Origin: Lacticaseibacillus suibinensis
Lineage (GTDB): Bacteria > Bacillota > Bacilli > Lactobacillales > Lactobacillaceae
DNA length: 64,000 bases
Direction of reading: 5' to 3'
Assembly (NCBI RefSeq): GCF_003946175.1
Contig: NZ_RHOK01000003.1
Span: 108,054 to 172,053 of the forward strand
Both the position numbers and the translations under genes were made by a program. The notes under the pieces are model-generated. The model saw only the letters and a program-made list of their open reading frames with translations. It made no database searches and was not told the origin of the DNA. Shown here one piece after another: positions 37,124-44,975 of the stretch. The stretch's first letter is position 1, and every line of letters starts with the position of its first letter.

Positions 37124-37966
37124 ATGCAAATTTTCGATGCGCAACATATTGGTCAACAAATCGCAACGGCCCGCAAAGCTAAAAACATGACGCAAAGTGC
37201 GCTCGCCGATCAGCTCGGCGTTTCCTATCAAGCGGTTTCCAACTGGGAACGGAGCCAGAGCCTGCCTGATATCGATAAATATGCTCAGCTGGCTGAAGCC
37301 CTAGACCTGGATTTGGCCACGCTGATTGGCTCTCAGGAAGGCGCGCACACTGTGGTCGTCATCAACGACGATGACGCCGCAGTTGATAGCACCACGTTAA
37401 CTGCCGCCGCGCCAGTGATGAAGCCCCAAGCCGTCGACGCCAAAGCGGCCAAAGTTGACTTGCCGCTGGATAAGCTAAAAATGGTGGCGCCATTTTTGAG
37501 TGAAGCCACCTTGGTCCAGCATTTGGCAACGCAAAAGCACGAAGCTGGGTTTAAAGACGCGTTAGTGCAACTGGCGCCTTTCATTGGCCGGGCGAATATC
37601 GAACCGCTGGTGGCGGATTTGGCTGTCACCAAGGAGGCCGATCAGGCGCTGTTATTCAAACTAGCGCCATTTCGCACTTATGATGCTAATGACGAAACTG
37701 CGAAGGCCATCTTGGCGCAAACGCACAGTCTTAAAGCGGTGAAGAAGTTGTTCCCATTCCTAAGCAAACCAACTTTGGATGACTTGTTCACGCAAGCGGC
37801 CCAGGCCGATTCACTGGATAAAGGACTTACCGCGATGGCGCCGTTTGTTTCTGAAACCGCGGTTGCCGCGCACGTTAAAGCCTTGCTGCAAAACGGCGAC
37901 AGTCAAGCGGCGCGCGCGTTCATGCCCTTTCTGTCTGATGCGGGGTTGCTAGGGTTGATGAACTAA
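37124..37966 (+). CDS. XRE-family HTH protein with C-terminal helical repeats
   Basis: 280 residues. An XRE HTH is at about 8-62 (IGQQIATARKAKNMTQSALA, then VSYQAVSNWERSQSLPD). After an Ala/Asp-rich linker (about 75-115), the C-terminal 165 residues contain about six degenerate units with a core L-x2-(M/L)APF(L/I/V)-x-(E/K/R): VAPFLSEATL, LAPFIGRANI, LAPFRTY, LFPFLSKPTL, MAPFVSETAV and FMPFLSDAGL. This suggests an alpha-helical repeat scaffold that could bind a ligand or partner. AAGGAGG precedes the ATG. Target genes unknown. Confidence 0.8.
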   Translation: MQIFDAQHIGQQIATARKAKNMTQSALADQLGVSYQAVSNWERSQSLPDIDKYAQLAEALDLDLATLIGSQEGAHTVVVINDDDAAVDSTTLTAAAPVMKPQAVDAKAAKVDLPLDKLKMVAPFLSEATLVQHLATQKHEAGFKDALVQLAPFIGRANIEPLVADLAVTKEADQALLFKLAPFRTYDANDETAKAILAQTHSLKAVKKLFPFLSKPTLDDLFTQAAQADSLDKGLTAMAPFVSETAVAAHVKALLQNGDSQAARAFMPFLSDAGLLGLMN

Positions 37967-38019
37967 CGAGTTTAGCTAAGGCTAGTGCGGCGTTTGGCTG
38001 CTGTACTGGCCTTTTTTGA

Positions 38020-38057
38020 TGCCGCCGAGCCCGGACTGGCGGTGAACGTCGGCTGAT
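38020..38057. repeat. Right-end remnant of palindromic repeat family II
   Basis: GCCCGGACTGGCGGTG...GTCGGCTGA resembles the constant right end of family II units (CCGGCTAA..GCGGC), directly preceding the fuller copy. Confidence 0.4.
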
Positions 38058-38230
38058 CTCCACAGCCTTAGTTGCGCTCCGGTCGGCCAACGCCGGTGCA
38101 GTTTGATCAGTCTGTAGCGCTAGCGCGTACAGACTGACATGCGGCAGCAGCTACGCCCCGAGCCTTAAAGCCAAAACCTGGCTTTAATGCTCGAGGCTAG
38201 GCTATCTGACCGGCTAAGTACGGCCGACCT
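38058..38230. repeat. Palindromic repeat family II, copy upstream of cshA
   Basis: Constant left part (CCACAGCCTTAGTTGCGCTCCGG) and right part (TAGGCTATCTGACCGGCTAA) flank an unrelated core with a perfect TCAGTCTGTA/TACAGACTGA hairpin (38108-38137) and a CTTAAAGCCA/TGGCTTTAA hairpin. No coding potential is seen in this stretch. Confidence 0.7.
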
Positions 38231-38353
38231 CCGCAGCCTGCTTACAGCCTTGGTTTGTGTTCACTGCTTATTCGTGGTAAGCTATTTGAGATGCTTTTCA
38301 GAAAAAGGCATGTCAGAAACTAGAATATTTACAAAGTCAGGGCCCCTTACACT

Positions 38354-38377
38354 ACGCTCTGGTTTGTAAAAGAGCGT
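38354..38377 (+). promoter_or_regulatory. Hairpin in the cshA leader
   Basis: Perfect 7-bp stem ACGCTCT/AGAGCGT with a 10-base loop, ending 13 bases before the cshA Shine-Dalgarno. It could affect initiation or mRNA stability. GTG at 38378 immediately follows it and has no ribosome site. Confidence 0.5.
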
Positions 38378-38404
38378 GTGGTGAACACACAAGGAGGAAC
38401 TTGC

Positions 38405-39901
38405 TTGAAATTTAAAGAATTAGGTCTCGATCACGATTTGCTGAAAGCTATCTCACGGTCTGGGTTTGAAGAAGCAACACCGATTCAGGAACAAACCATT
38501 CCGCTGGTACTGCAAGGCAAAGATGTGATTGGCCAAGCGCAAACCGGGACGGGGAAAACTGCCGCCTTCGGTTTGCCGATCTTGCAAGCCATGGACTTAA
38601 GCGATCGGTTTGTCCAAGCACTGGTCATTTCCCCGACCCGTGAACTCGCGGTCCAGACGCAAGAAGAACTGTACCGCCTCGGCAGCGACAAGCACATCAA
38701 AGTCCAAGCCGTTTATGGTGGGGCTGATATTCGGCGCCAAATTCGCGGTTTGGCGGATCACCCGCAAATCGTTGTGGGGACGCCAGGGCGGCTACTTGAT
38801 CACATCAACCGCCACACCCTGAAGTTGGCCAACTTGAAGACGTTGGTGCTGGATGAAGCGGATGAAATGCTCGACATGGGCTTCATCGAAGACATTGAAA
38901 AAATCGTGGAACAGGCACCAGAAGGCCGTCAGACCTTGCTGTTCTCAGCCACGATGCCGCAACAGATCATGAAGTTGGCGAACAAGTTCATGCACGAACC
39001 GGTCACCGTTAAAATTAAGTCCAAGGAATTAACCGCCGACACTGTGGAACAATACTATGTGCGCGCGAAGGATTATGAAAAGTTTGATATCATGACCCGC
39101 TTGTTCGACGTTCAGTCCCCAGAGTTGACCCTGATTTTTGGCCGGACCAAGCGGCGGGTGGATGAATTAACTCGCGGCTTGAAAGCCCGTGGCTACCGCG
39201 CTGAAGGCATTCACGGTGATTTGACCCAGCAAAAGCGGATGAGCGTGCTGCGTCAGTTCAAGGCCGGTGAGCTTGATTTTCTCGTTGCCACCGATGTTGC
39301 GGCTCGTGGTTTGGATATCAGCGGTGTGACGCACGTCTACAACTACGACATTCCCCAAGATCCCGACAGCTATGTTCACCGCATCGGCCGGACTGGTCGG
39401 GCCGGGAAGAAGGGCGTTTCAGTAACGCTCGTGACCCCGAACGAAGTCGAATACCTGCACTCCATTGAGGATTTGACCAAGAAGCGGATGCTACCACTGA
39501 AGCCACCGACAGAAAAAGAAGCCTTCATCGGCCAAGTTTCAACTGGGCTTGAAACCATCAAGGGTCAGATGACCGATACTGACGACTTGGAAAAGTATCA
39601 GCCAATGGCCGAAGGGTTGCTGGAACAATACAGTGCCTTGGATCTGGTCTCGGCATACCTGAAGGCCGTTTCGCCTGAAGATGCCTCTGCGGTGCCAGTT
39701 AAAATCACCCCAGAACGGCCGTTGCCTCATCACGGTCATGGTCGTGGCAATTATCGTGGCAACAACAGTCATGGCGGCTATCGCGGCAACAACCGCAATG
39801 GTCACAACAGTGGTCGCGGCAAGCGCGACTTTGACAAGAGCCGGCGTTTTTCTGAAAAACGGTCGGAACGTCAAGGCGCCAAGCGCAGTTTTAAGAAGTA
39901 A
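38405..39901 (+). CDS. cshA: DEAD-box RNA helicase CshA
   Basis: 498 residues. Motifs in order: Q motif ([12 protein letters not shown]), I (AQTGTGKT), Ia (PTRELA), Ib (TPGRLLDH), II (DEAD), III (SAT), V ([10 protein letters not shown]) and VI ([10 protein letters not shown]). The C-terminal 75 residues are Gly/Asn/Arg/His-rich ([17 protein letters not shown] and similar), an RNA-binding tail. CshA is associated with the RNA degradosome and cold adaptation. TTG at 38405 lies seven bases from AAGGAGG; no ATG is available. Confidence 0.95.
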   Translation: MKFKELGLDHDLLKAISRSGFEEATPIQEQTIPLVLQGKDVIGQAQTGTGKTAAFGLPILQAMDLSDRFVQALVISPTRELAVQTQEELYRLGSDKHIKVQAVYGGADIRRQIRGLADHPQIVVGTPGRLLDHINRHTLKLANLKTLVLDEADEMLDMGFIEDIEKIVEQAPEGRQTLLFSATMPQQIMKLANKFMHEPVTVKIKSKELTADTVEQYYVRAKDYEKFDIMTRLFDVQSPELTLIFGRTKRRVDELTRGLKARGYRAEGIHGDLTQQKRMSVLRQFKAGELDFLVATDVAARGLDISGVTHVYNYDIPQDPDSYVHRIGRTGRAGKKGVSVTLVTPNEVEYLHSIEDLTKKRMLPLKPPTEKEAFIGQVSTGLETIKGQMTDTDDLEKYQPMAEGLLEQYSALDLVSAYLKAVSPEDASAVPVKITPERPLPHHGHGRGNYRGNNSHGGYRGNNRNGHNSGRGKRDFDKSRRFSEKRSERQGAKRSFKK

Positions 39902-39905
39902 CCGA

Positions 39906-39936
39906 AAGCTCGTCTCTGCGGAGGCGAGCTTTTTTG
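39906..39936 (+). terminator. cshA terminator
   Basis: AAGCTCG-T-CTC/GAG-G-CGAGCTT stem with a TGCG loop and six T. Confidence 0.88.
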
Positions 39937-39960
39937 TTCTAAGGCAGTGCGGTTGGCCTT

Positions 39961-40078
39961 CGCTACCTGTAGTTGCGCTCCGCTGGGCAACGCCCGTGCG
40001 CTTAGCCTAGCGTTAGCCCTCGTCGCAAAAAGCGCGCCAATGGCTAACGCTAGGCTAAGCGACGGACTAAATGCGCCC
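39961..40078. repeat. Palindromic repeat family II, unit A of first 250-bp tandem copy
   Basis: Constant start CGCTACCTGTAGTTGCGCT, then a perfect 20-bp stem (39999-40018 with 40042-40061; CGCTTAGCCTAGCGTTAGCC and its complement) around a 23-base loop, then the constant end GACGGACTAAATGCGCCC. Confidence 0.85.
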
Positions 40079-40210
40079 CGCTTCGCAGCCTCTAGTTGCG
40101 CTGCGGTTGGCCAATGCCGGAGTGGATAGCTACGACCAAGGCCTCGCCGTCCAAGTACGACGGTAATGCCTTGGCCTAGGCTATCCATCCGGCTAAGAGC
40201 GGCCACCCTC
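40079..40210. repeat. Palindromic repeat family II, unit B of first tandem copy
   Basis: Shares the constant start (GCAGCC..TAGTTGCGCTGCGG) and end (CCGGCTAAGAGCGGCC) with unit A but has a different core: GGATAGC/GCTATCC outer stem, CCAAGGC/GCCTTGG and CCGT/ACGG inner pairs. Confidence 0.85.
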
Positions 40211-40328
40211 CGCTACCTGTAGTTGCGCTCCGCTGGGCAACGCCCGTGCGCTTAGCTACGCATTAGCCCTCGTCGCAAAAAGCGCGACAATGGCTAACGC
40301 TAGGCTAAGCGACGGGCTAAATGCGCCC
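40211..40328. repeat. Palindromic repeat family II, unit A of second tandem copy
   Basis: Exactly 250 bases after the first unit A and nearly identical. The left arm has changed (TAGCTACGCATTAGCC) so the stem is now imperfect, about 16 of 20 pairs. Confidence 0.85.
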
Positions 40329-40460
40329 CGCTTCGCAGCCTGTAGTTGCGCTGCGGTTGGCCAATGCCGGAGTGATTAGCTACGGCAGTTGGCCCGCCAC
40401 CAAAAAGCGGTGGCAAACCAGCTACCTAGGCTAATCATCCGGCTAAGAGCGGCCACCCTC
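40329..40460. repeat. Palindromic repeat family II, unit B of second tandem copy
   Basis: Exactly 250 bases after the first unit B. Ends are nearly identical, but the core has been replaced: TGATTAGC/GCTAATCA outer stem and CGCCACC/GGTGGC inner hairpin. Confidence 0.85.
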
Positions 40461-40510
40461 CGCTACCTTTAGAATTCATGCCACGATGAACAATTTTCAA
40501 CCCGATGCGC

Positions 40511-40539
40511 CAGACATGAAGACCCTTCAGGCTTATAAT
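40511..40539 (+). promoter_or_regulatory. acpS promoter
   Basis: CAGACA (40511-40516), a 17-base spacer and TATAAT (40534-40539), 30 bases before the acpS start. Confidence 0.65.
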
Positions 40540-40569
40540 GAAAACAACACATGAGAAAGGGTGGGCGCG

Positions 40570-40926
40570 ATGATTGCTGGTTTAGGCATCGACCTAACCG
40601 AACTGGCGCGGATCGAAGCCGCGCAGAAGAAGAATACTGGCTTTGCAAAAAAGGTGCTGACCCCCAACGAGTACGCCCAATTTGCCAAGTTTAGTGGCGC
40701 ACGGGCAGTCGAGTATTTGGCGGGGCGTTTTTCGGTCAAAGAATCCTACGCCAAGGCGTATGGTACTGGCTTAGGCCAGGTTCAGCTGCAGGATGTGGAA
40801 ACGCTCGATGATGACAAAGGCAAACCCGTCATCACCAAGCATCCGTATCCAGGCCAGGCCCTAGTGTCGATTTCGCACACCGCCACCTTAGTGATGACAG
40901 AAGTGATTTTGGAGGCTCAAGCATGA
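40570..40926 (+). CDS. acpS: Holo-[acyl-carrier-protein] synthase
   Basis: 118 residues, the normal AcpS size. [13 protein letters not shown] (catalytic Asp near residue 8) and the [16 protein letters not shown] segment with the metal-binding Glu, plus VSISHT near the C-terminus, are diagnostic. It attaches 4'-phosphopantetheine from CoA to acyl carrier protein. GAAAGG is nine bases before the ATG; a GTG at 40561 is too close to it. Overlaps alr by four bases. Confidence 0.94.
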   Translation: MIAGLGIDLTELARIEAAQKKNTGFAKKVLTPNEYAQFAKFSGARAVEYLAGRFSVKESYAKAYGTGLGQVQLQDVETLDDDKGKPVITKHPYPGQALVSISHTATLVMTEVILEAQA

Positions 40927-42062
40927 GTATGGTAACCGCAACCCTGCGCCCTAGTCGCGTGGAAATCAATGAAACAGCAATTGCCCATAACGTTCAGCAC
41001 GCCATTGCCGGGCTACCTGATCACACCGCGCTTTTCGCGGTGGTTAAGGCCGATGCTTATGGCCATGGTTTGTTGCGGGTGGCGCGAATTGCCCAGGCTG
41101 CCGGTGCTAGCGGCTTTTGCGTGGCCGTCCTGGATGAGGCGCTAGCGCTGCGCCGCGCCGGCTTTACGCTCCCGATTCTGGTGCTTGGGATTATTGAGCC
41201 AGAATATGCCCCGCTTGCCGCAGCTAATCATATTGCCGTGCCAGTGGGGGATGCGTCTTGGCTGAGACACGCCGAAAAGGGCCTGACTGAGGAAAATCTG
41301 CCCCCTTTGGCCATCCACTTGGCGTTGGATACTGGCATGGGCCGCATTGGTTTTCGCACGCTGCCAGCGCTGCAGGAAGCGCTGAGTGTGATTGCCGGGC
41401 AGCCGGCCTTTCATATTGAGGGGTTGTTTACGCATTTTGCCACCGCTGATGAGCCGGATCCGACTTACTTCAAAATGCAAGTTGAGCGCTTCAAAACTTT
41501 CCTCGCTGCGTTGCCTGAGCGACCAAAGTACGTGCATGTGGCCAACTCCGCCACGAGCCTGTGGCATGCCGCGTGTGACTGCAACCTGGTGCGCTATGGC
41601 GTGGCCATGTATGGGCTGAATCCTTCAGGCCGGGCGATTGCGGACACCCCGTACCCGTTAGAGCCGGCGTTGACGCTGAAGTCTTCGTTGAGCTTTGTGA
41701 AACAGATTGAAGCCGGCGAAGCAGTGTCTTACGGGGCCACCTATCACGCTGCCCAACCTGAGTGGATCGGCACCGTGTCGTTGGGCTATGCGGATGGTTG
41801 GCAGCGGCGCCTGCAAGGTTTTCACGTGTTAGTTGACGGGCAGGCCTGCGAAATCGTTGGCCGCGTCTGCATGGATCAATTCATGATTAGACTCCCGCAT
41901 GAAGTGCCAGCTGGTACGCCGGTGGTGCTGATTGGCCAAAGCGGCGCCGCCAGCATCTCGCTGCAGGATGTGGCGGATTATGCCCACACGATTCACTATG
42001 AAATCGCCTGTGGGTTAAGCGAACGCCTGCCGCGGGTGTCGGTCGCCCCCTTCAACGCGTAA
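40923..42062 (+). CDS. alr: Alanine racemase
   Basis: 379 residues. PLP-binding K42 lies in [11 protein letters not shown]; the second catalytic residue is the Tyr in [11 protein letters not shown] (about residue 283). It supplies D-Ala for peptidoglycan and for D-alanylation of teichoic acids. GGAGG is seven bases before the ATG at 40923, which overlaps the acpS stop (ATGA). The acpS-alr-mazEF order is common in Firmicutes. Confidence 0.96.
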   Translation: MSMVTATLRPSRVEINETAIAHNVQHAIAGLPDHTALFAVVKADAYGHGLLRVARIAQAAGASGFCVAVLDEALALRRAGFTLPILVLGIIEPEYAPLAAANHIAVPVGDASWLRHAEKGLTEENLPPLAIHLALDTGMGRIGFRTLPALQEALSVIAGQPAFHIEGLFTHFATADEPDPTYFKMQVERFKTFLAALPERPKYVHVANSATSLWHAACDCNLVRYGVAMYGLNPSGRAIADTPYPLEPALTLKSSLSFVKQIEAGEAVSYGATYHAAQPEWIGTVSLGYADGWQRRLQGFHVLVDGQACEIVGRVCMDQFMIRLPHEVPAGTPVVLIGQSGAASISLQDVADYAHTIHYEIACGLSERLPRVSVAPFNA

Positions 42063-42070
42063 TCAGCAAG

Positions 42071-42099
42071 CAACCGCCTCAAATGGGCGGTTGTTTTTT
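42071..42099 (+). terminator. alr terminator, overlapping the mazE promoter
   Basis: CAACCGCC/GGCGGTTG perfect stem and six T. Confidence 0.9.
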
Positions 42100-42119
42100 C
42101 TTATCCCTGTGATACGATG
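42091..42119 (+). promoter_or_regulatory. mazEF promoter
   Basis: TTGTTT (42091-42096), within the alr terminator, a 17-base spacer and TACGAT (42114-42119), 29 bases before the mazE start. Confidence 0.55.
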
Positions 42120-42148
42120 AAATAAATTGGAGAACAGGGGGTCTTGAA

Positions 42149-42391
42149 ATGGACGCAGGGGATTTAATCAAGTTGGACCAGCCATTAGCCGAGTTACTTG
42201 ACGCGTACTGTCGGGGCAATGGCGTCGACGAACAAACCGTCGTAGCACTAGCGCTGCGCCGTTTTTTGACCGATGACGATCCTGCATTAGCCGCTTTAAT
42301 CGCTGGCTATGTTAAAATGGGAGCGTTGAATGCGCAAATCGCCAACGAATTCACGGTTTGCGAAAGTGAAGCGTTGACCGAAAGTTGGTAA
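42149..42391 (+). CDS. mazE: MazE-like antitoxin
   Basis: 80 residues directly upstream of a MazF toxin. It begins [20 protein letters not shown] and has a basic-hydrophobic helix [17 protein letters not shown]; a C-terminal acidic tail (ESEALTESW) may fill the toxin groove. The sequence has no strong DNA-binding motif that I recognise, so the identification rests mainly on position, size and the tail. AGGGG is seven bases upstream. Confidence 0.75.
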   Translation: MDAGDLIKLDQPLAELLDAYCRGNGVDEQTVVALALRRFLTDDDPALAALIAGYVKMGALNAQIANEFTVCESEALTESW

Positions 42392-42402
42392 AGGAGGGGG
42401 CT

Positions 42403-42756
42403 ATGGTCGTTGTTAAACGCGGAGACGTCTTCTTCGCCGACCTATCGCCAGTCATTGGCTCGGAGCAAGGCGGGATGCGCCCGGTTTTGATCATTCAAAA
42501 CGATGTGGGTAATCGCTACAGTCCCACCGTGATCGTGGCGGCGATCACCTCCCGCATTGCCAAACCCAAGATGCCCACGCATGTTGGCCTTTTGGCAGAG
42601 GAAGATGGCATCGAGCGCGATTCGGTGATTTTGCTGGAGCAAATTCGCACCATCGATAAGCAGCGCCTCCAAGACAAGGTCACGGCTTTGACCCCGGCAA
42701 AAATGAAAGCGGTCGATACGGCCCTCGCCATTTCGGTAGGACTGAAGGTCGTCTAA
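42403..42756 (+). CDS. mazF: MazF/PemK-type endoribonuclease toxin
   Basis: 117 residues: [29 protein letters not shown], then [38 protein letters not shown] and a C-terminal helix, the complete type II MazF fold. MazF cuts single-stranded mRNA at short motifs; the cleavage site cannot be predicted here. AAGGAGG lies before the ATG at 42403, 11 bases after the mazE stop. The alr-mazEF linkage is like that of Bacillus. Confidence 0.94.
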   Translation: MVVVKRGDVFFADLSPVIGSEQGGMRPVLIIQNDVGNRYSPTVIVAAITSRIAKPKMPTHVGLLAEEDGIERDSVILLEQIRTIDKQRLQDKVTALTPAKMKAVDTALAISVGLKVV

Positions 42757-42772
42757 ACATAGAACACATCAC

Positions 42773-42796
42773 ATCTCGCTGCGGCGAGATTTTTTT
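42773..42796 (+). terminator. mazEF terminator
   Basis: ATCTCGC/GCGAGAT perfect stem with TGCG loop, followed by six T. Confidence 0.9.
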
Positions 42797-42810
42797 ATTT
42801 GGGAAGAATC

Positions 42811-42847
42811 AAAAACCGCCTACCACACAATGAAGTGCGGTAGGCGG
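42811..42847 (-). terminator. Terminator of the DUF3800 gene
   Basis: CCGCCTACC/GGTAGGCGG stem with inner CAC/GTG; on the minus strand it is followed by five T. Confidence 0.85.
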
Positions 42848-42854
42848 CAGCGGT

Positions 42855-44780
42855 CTAGCGAACGCCGGCGAGCAGCGTGGCAATGTTATTCAAAGCATCG
42901 GTCACGATTTGCATGGCATCGGGGTCGATTTTGAATGGTGGTAGCGTCTCATCCGTGTAATGCAGGATGGCGGCGGTGCGCGCAATCATGTCATACCAGT
43001 TCTGGAATGGCATTTTGTTGATGGCACCAGACACCGAGGCTGGGGCAATTTGGAGCAGTTGGTTGATGACCAGCTTCGTTTGGGCGAAGGTTTCGTCAGG
43101 CACCTCGGCCATGTCCGCCGCCTTAGCGGCTAAATGCGCCATGCGGTCAGCGGCATTAAGGACGGGGTTATTAAACGGTTCGCTTTGCGTGTTTTGACTT
43201 GGGCGATCGTCCAAGAGGTATTTCTGCAAGCCCACCATAGCAAAGAGTTGCAGCTGATCACCGAGTTGACCGCCGATGTTCGGCAACTTGTGAATCCCGG
43301 TGGAGGCGACTTGGTCGGGGCCAAAAATCATCGCCGCATGACTGACAAAGTCGCTGTATTGAACACCAATCGTGGTTTTGGAATCCGTGGTCCGGAACAT
43401 GAAAATCACTTCGCGGCCGGTTTGGGCTTTGACGTAGGCATGCAGCATCCGCGCTGCCATGGCCAGTTGTTCGTCGGTGATTTCACTGCGCTGGTCCATG
43501 ACCACCCGCACTTTGGTTGGCTTGCTTGGCAAGGCATCCAAAATCCGGAGTAAAGCAGCGACATACGGGTACAAAATGCCAAAGCTCAGGCTGAAGTTGC
43601 CAGTATCCGAAAGCGGGGAGTACACCGCGTAGGTTTGCGCGCCGGCATTTTTGGCGTGGCGCAGCATCGCTTCCAGCTGGTCGCGGGCTTTGCCACGGGC
43701 CTTGACTTCATCGCCAGGCTGCCAGCCGAACGGATACAGCGTCTGCATGAACGGTACCAACGCCTGAGTGTCATCGGGATCAACCACAGTCGCGCCGATC
43801 GACATGTTCCGCTGGTAGTCAGACCCGCCGCCGAATGATTCGTCCATGTAAATCATAATGGTCGTTTCCTGGCGGACAGGGTGAATATCAGTGTGATCAA
43901 TCGTTTGAACGGCGGTTTGACTGGTTGGTTCCGGTGTCGGGGTCGTGGTAGCCGACTGAGAGGCCACTGGTTCGGTGGTGTTGCGGGCAAGTTTAGCCGG
44001 ACGGCGGCCGCGGCGTTGCCGTTCATGCTGCTGCTCGTTGTTTTCACGTTGCGCTTTATTCTCGGCTTTTTCCGCTGCCGCAGGCTTGGTTGCAGGCTGT
44101 TCAGTGGCGGGTTTGGTTTGTGCCTGGACTGGCGCCGTTTGCTTGGCTGCTTGCTGGCTGTTGCGCTGCCGGCGCCGGTTGGGCTTTTGATTGTCCTGAG
44201 TTTCTGTTGCCGGACGCACAGGTTTAGTGCTGGTGGCGGCGGTTGCCGCCTGGCTTTGCGCTTGGCGGTGTGTTGGCCGGTTAGCCGCTGGTTTTGCTTG
44301 CGCTTGGCTGCGCGGCTGGCGCCGAGGTTGCTTGTTGGTCTGCTTGGCTGTTGCGGATTCTGCCTCCTTGCTTTGGTCAGCGGAAGCCGCGTTTTGCTGT
44401 TGCCGTCCCTGCTTGGCTGGCTTAGCAGTTGACTTCGCCGCTCGTGGTTGGCGCGCCTGCTTTGGGGCAGGCTTTTCCGTCTGCTCAGGCTTGGCTTGCG
44501 CCTTGGACTTCGCGGGTTGGCGCTTGGCTGGGGCTTTGGCTTGCTGAGCGGATTCGGCTTCTGCCGAGTCGAAAATCGTGAAACTGTTCTTTTGTTGTTG
44601 GATCGGGTGTTCCTCGATGAACCGGTTGATCTTGAAGGTGATCGGCCGACTCATCGTAGTCTCTTTCAGTGCTTTACGCATGCTGGAAGGTGAAATGCCG
44701 ATCTGCTTGGCCGCCTGAGTCAGACTGAGATGTTCTTGGGTCATGATCTGCTTCAGTCGGTAAGCTGTCGCTTCTGTCAT
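42855..44780 (-). CDS. HTH - low-complexity linker - DUF3800 protein
   Basis: 641 residues. A helix-turn-helix is at about 12-50 (HLSLTQAAKQIGISPSSMRKAL). Residues about 65-300 are a disordered Ala/Gln/Lys/Pro/Arg-rich linker, strongly basic. From 307 follows a DUF3800 domain, predicted RNase H-like: D313-E314-S (MIYMDES), E358 (DEVKARGK), D429 (VVMDQRSE) and D477 (GVQYSDFVSHAA) line up as acidic metal ligands. Residues 500-641 are helical. The start at 44780 is chosen because GTG at 44825 overlaps a palindrome and lacks a ribosome site; even so the Shine-Dalgarno (GTAGG) is weak. Nuclease activity is inference. Confidence 0.72.
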   Translation of the reverse strand: MTEATAYRLKQIMTQEHLSLTQAAKQIGISPSSMRKALKETTMSRPITFKINRFIEEHPIQQQKNSFTIFDSAEAESAQQAKAPAKRQPAKSKAQAKPEQTEKPAPKQARQPRAAKSTAKPAKQGRQQQNAASADQSKEAESATAKQTNKQPRRQPRSQAQAKPAANRPTHRQAQSQAATAATSTKPVRPATETQDNQKPNRRRQRNSQQAAKQTAPVQAQTKPATEQPATKPAAAEKAENKAQRENNEQQHERQRRGRRPAKLARNTTEPVASQSATTTPTPEPTSQTAVQTIDHTDIHPVRQETTIMIYMDESFGGGSDYQRNMSIGATVVDPDDTQALVPFMQTLYPFGWQPGDEVKARGKARDQLEAMLRHAKNAGAQTYAVYSPLSDTGNFSLSFGILYPYVAALLRILDALPSKPTKVRVVMDQRSEITDEQLAMAARMLHAYVKAQTGREVIFMFRTTDSKTTIGVQYSDFVSHAAMIFGPDQVASTGIHKLPNIGGQLGDQLQLFAMVGLQKYLLDDRPSQNTQSEPFNNPVLNAADRMAHLAAKAADMAEVPDETFAQTKLVINQLLQIAPASVSGAINKMPFQNWYDMIARTAAILHYTDETLPPFKIDPDAMQIVTDALNNIATLLAGVR

Positions 44781-44807
44781 CTTATGCCTACTTTCTTTGA
44801 GAAGATT

Positions 44808-44825
44808 GTGGTCAAGTTTGACCAC
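44808..44825. promoter_or_regulatory. Candidate autoregulatory operator of the DUF3800 gene
   Basis: Perfect palindrome GTGGTCAA-GT-TTGACCAC. On the minus strand TACAAT (44834-44839) is a -10, which puts the palindrome at about +2 to +19 of the transcript for the HTH-DUF3800 gene. Confidence 0.55.
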
Positions 44826-44924
44826 TCCCTTTTATTGTACGGCATCGCGTGCGGGATGCACACAGAATTTTCTGAAAAGCGCGACTGACGGTGGACAGCC
44901 GCGTTATTTCGTGGGAAACTGGAG

Positions 44925-44966
44925 CGTCGTGGTTCGCAATCCATCCCACGCTAAAAAACTAGGAGG
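44925..44966 (+). promoter_or_regulatory. preQ1-I riboswitch
   Basis: P1 stem CGTGG/CCACG (44928-44932, 44946-44950) with a C-rich loop, then the A-rich tail CTAAAAAACTAGGAGG. The loop CC pairs with GG of the tail in the known preQ1-I pseudoknot, hiding the AGGAGG that serves queT. Ligand binding should therefore block translation of the transporter. The identity of the next gene as queT supports the call strongly. Confidence 0.88.
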
Positions 44967-44975
44967 CATTATTGT

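Noticed and set aside
39871..40206. 111-codon minus-strand frame downstream of cshA
   Set aside because: Lies across the cshA terminator and palindromic repeats; the apparent protein repeats (PTAAQLEAAKRGAF-like) simply reflect the DNA repeats.
39961..40460. CRISPR array
   Set aside because: Units are about 118-132 bp, internally palindromic and directly adjoining, without short repeats separated by unique spacers, and no cas genes are near.
43881..44432. 183-codon plus-strand frame rich in Leu/Cys/Arg
   Set aside because: Antisense of the low-complexity linker of the DUF3800 protein; long only because the linker codon bias avoids stops.
44808..44825. CtsR operator
   Set aside because: CtsR sites are direct GGTCAAA heptad repeats; this is a single inverted repeat and no clp gene follows.
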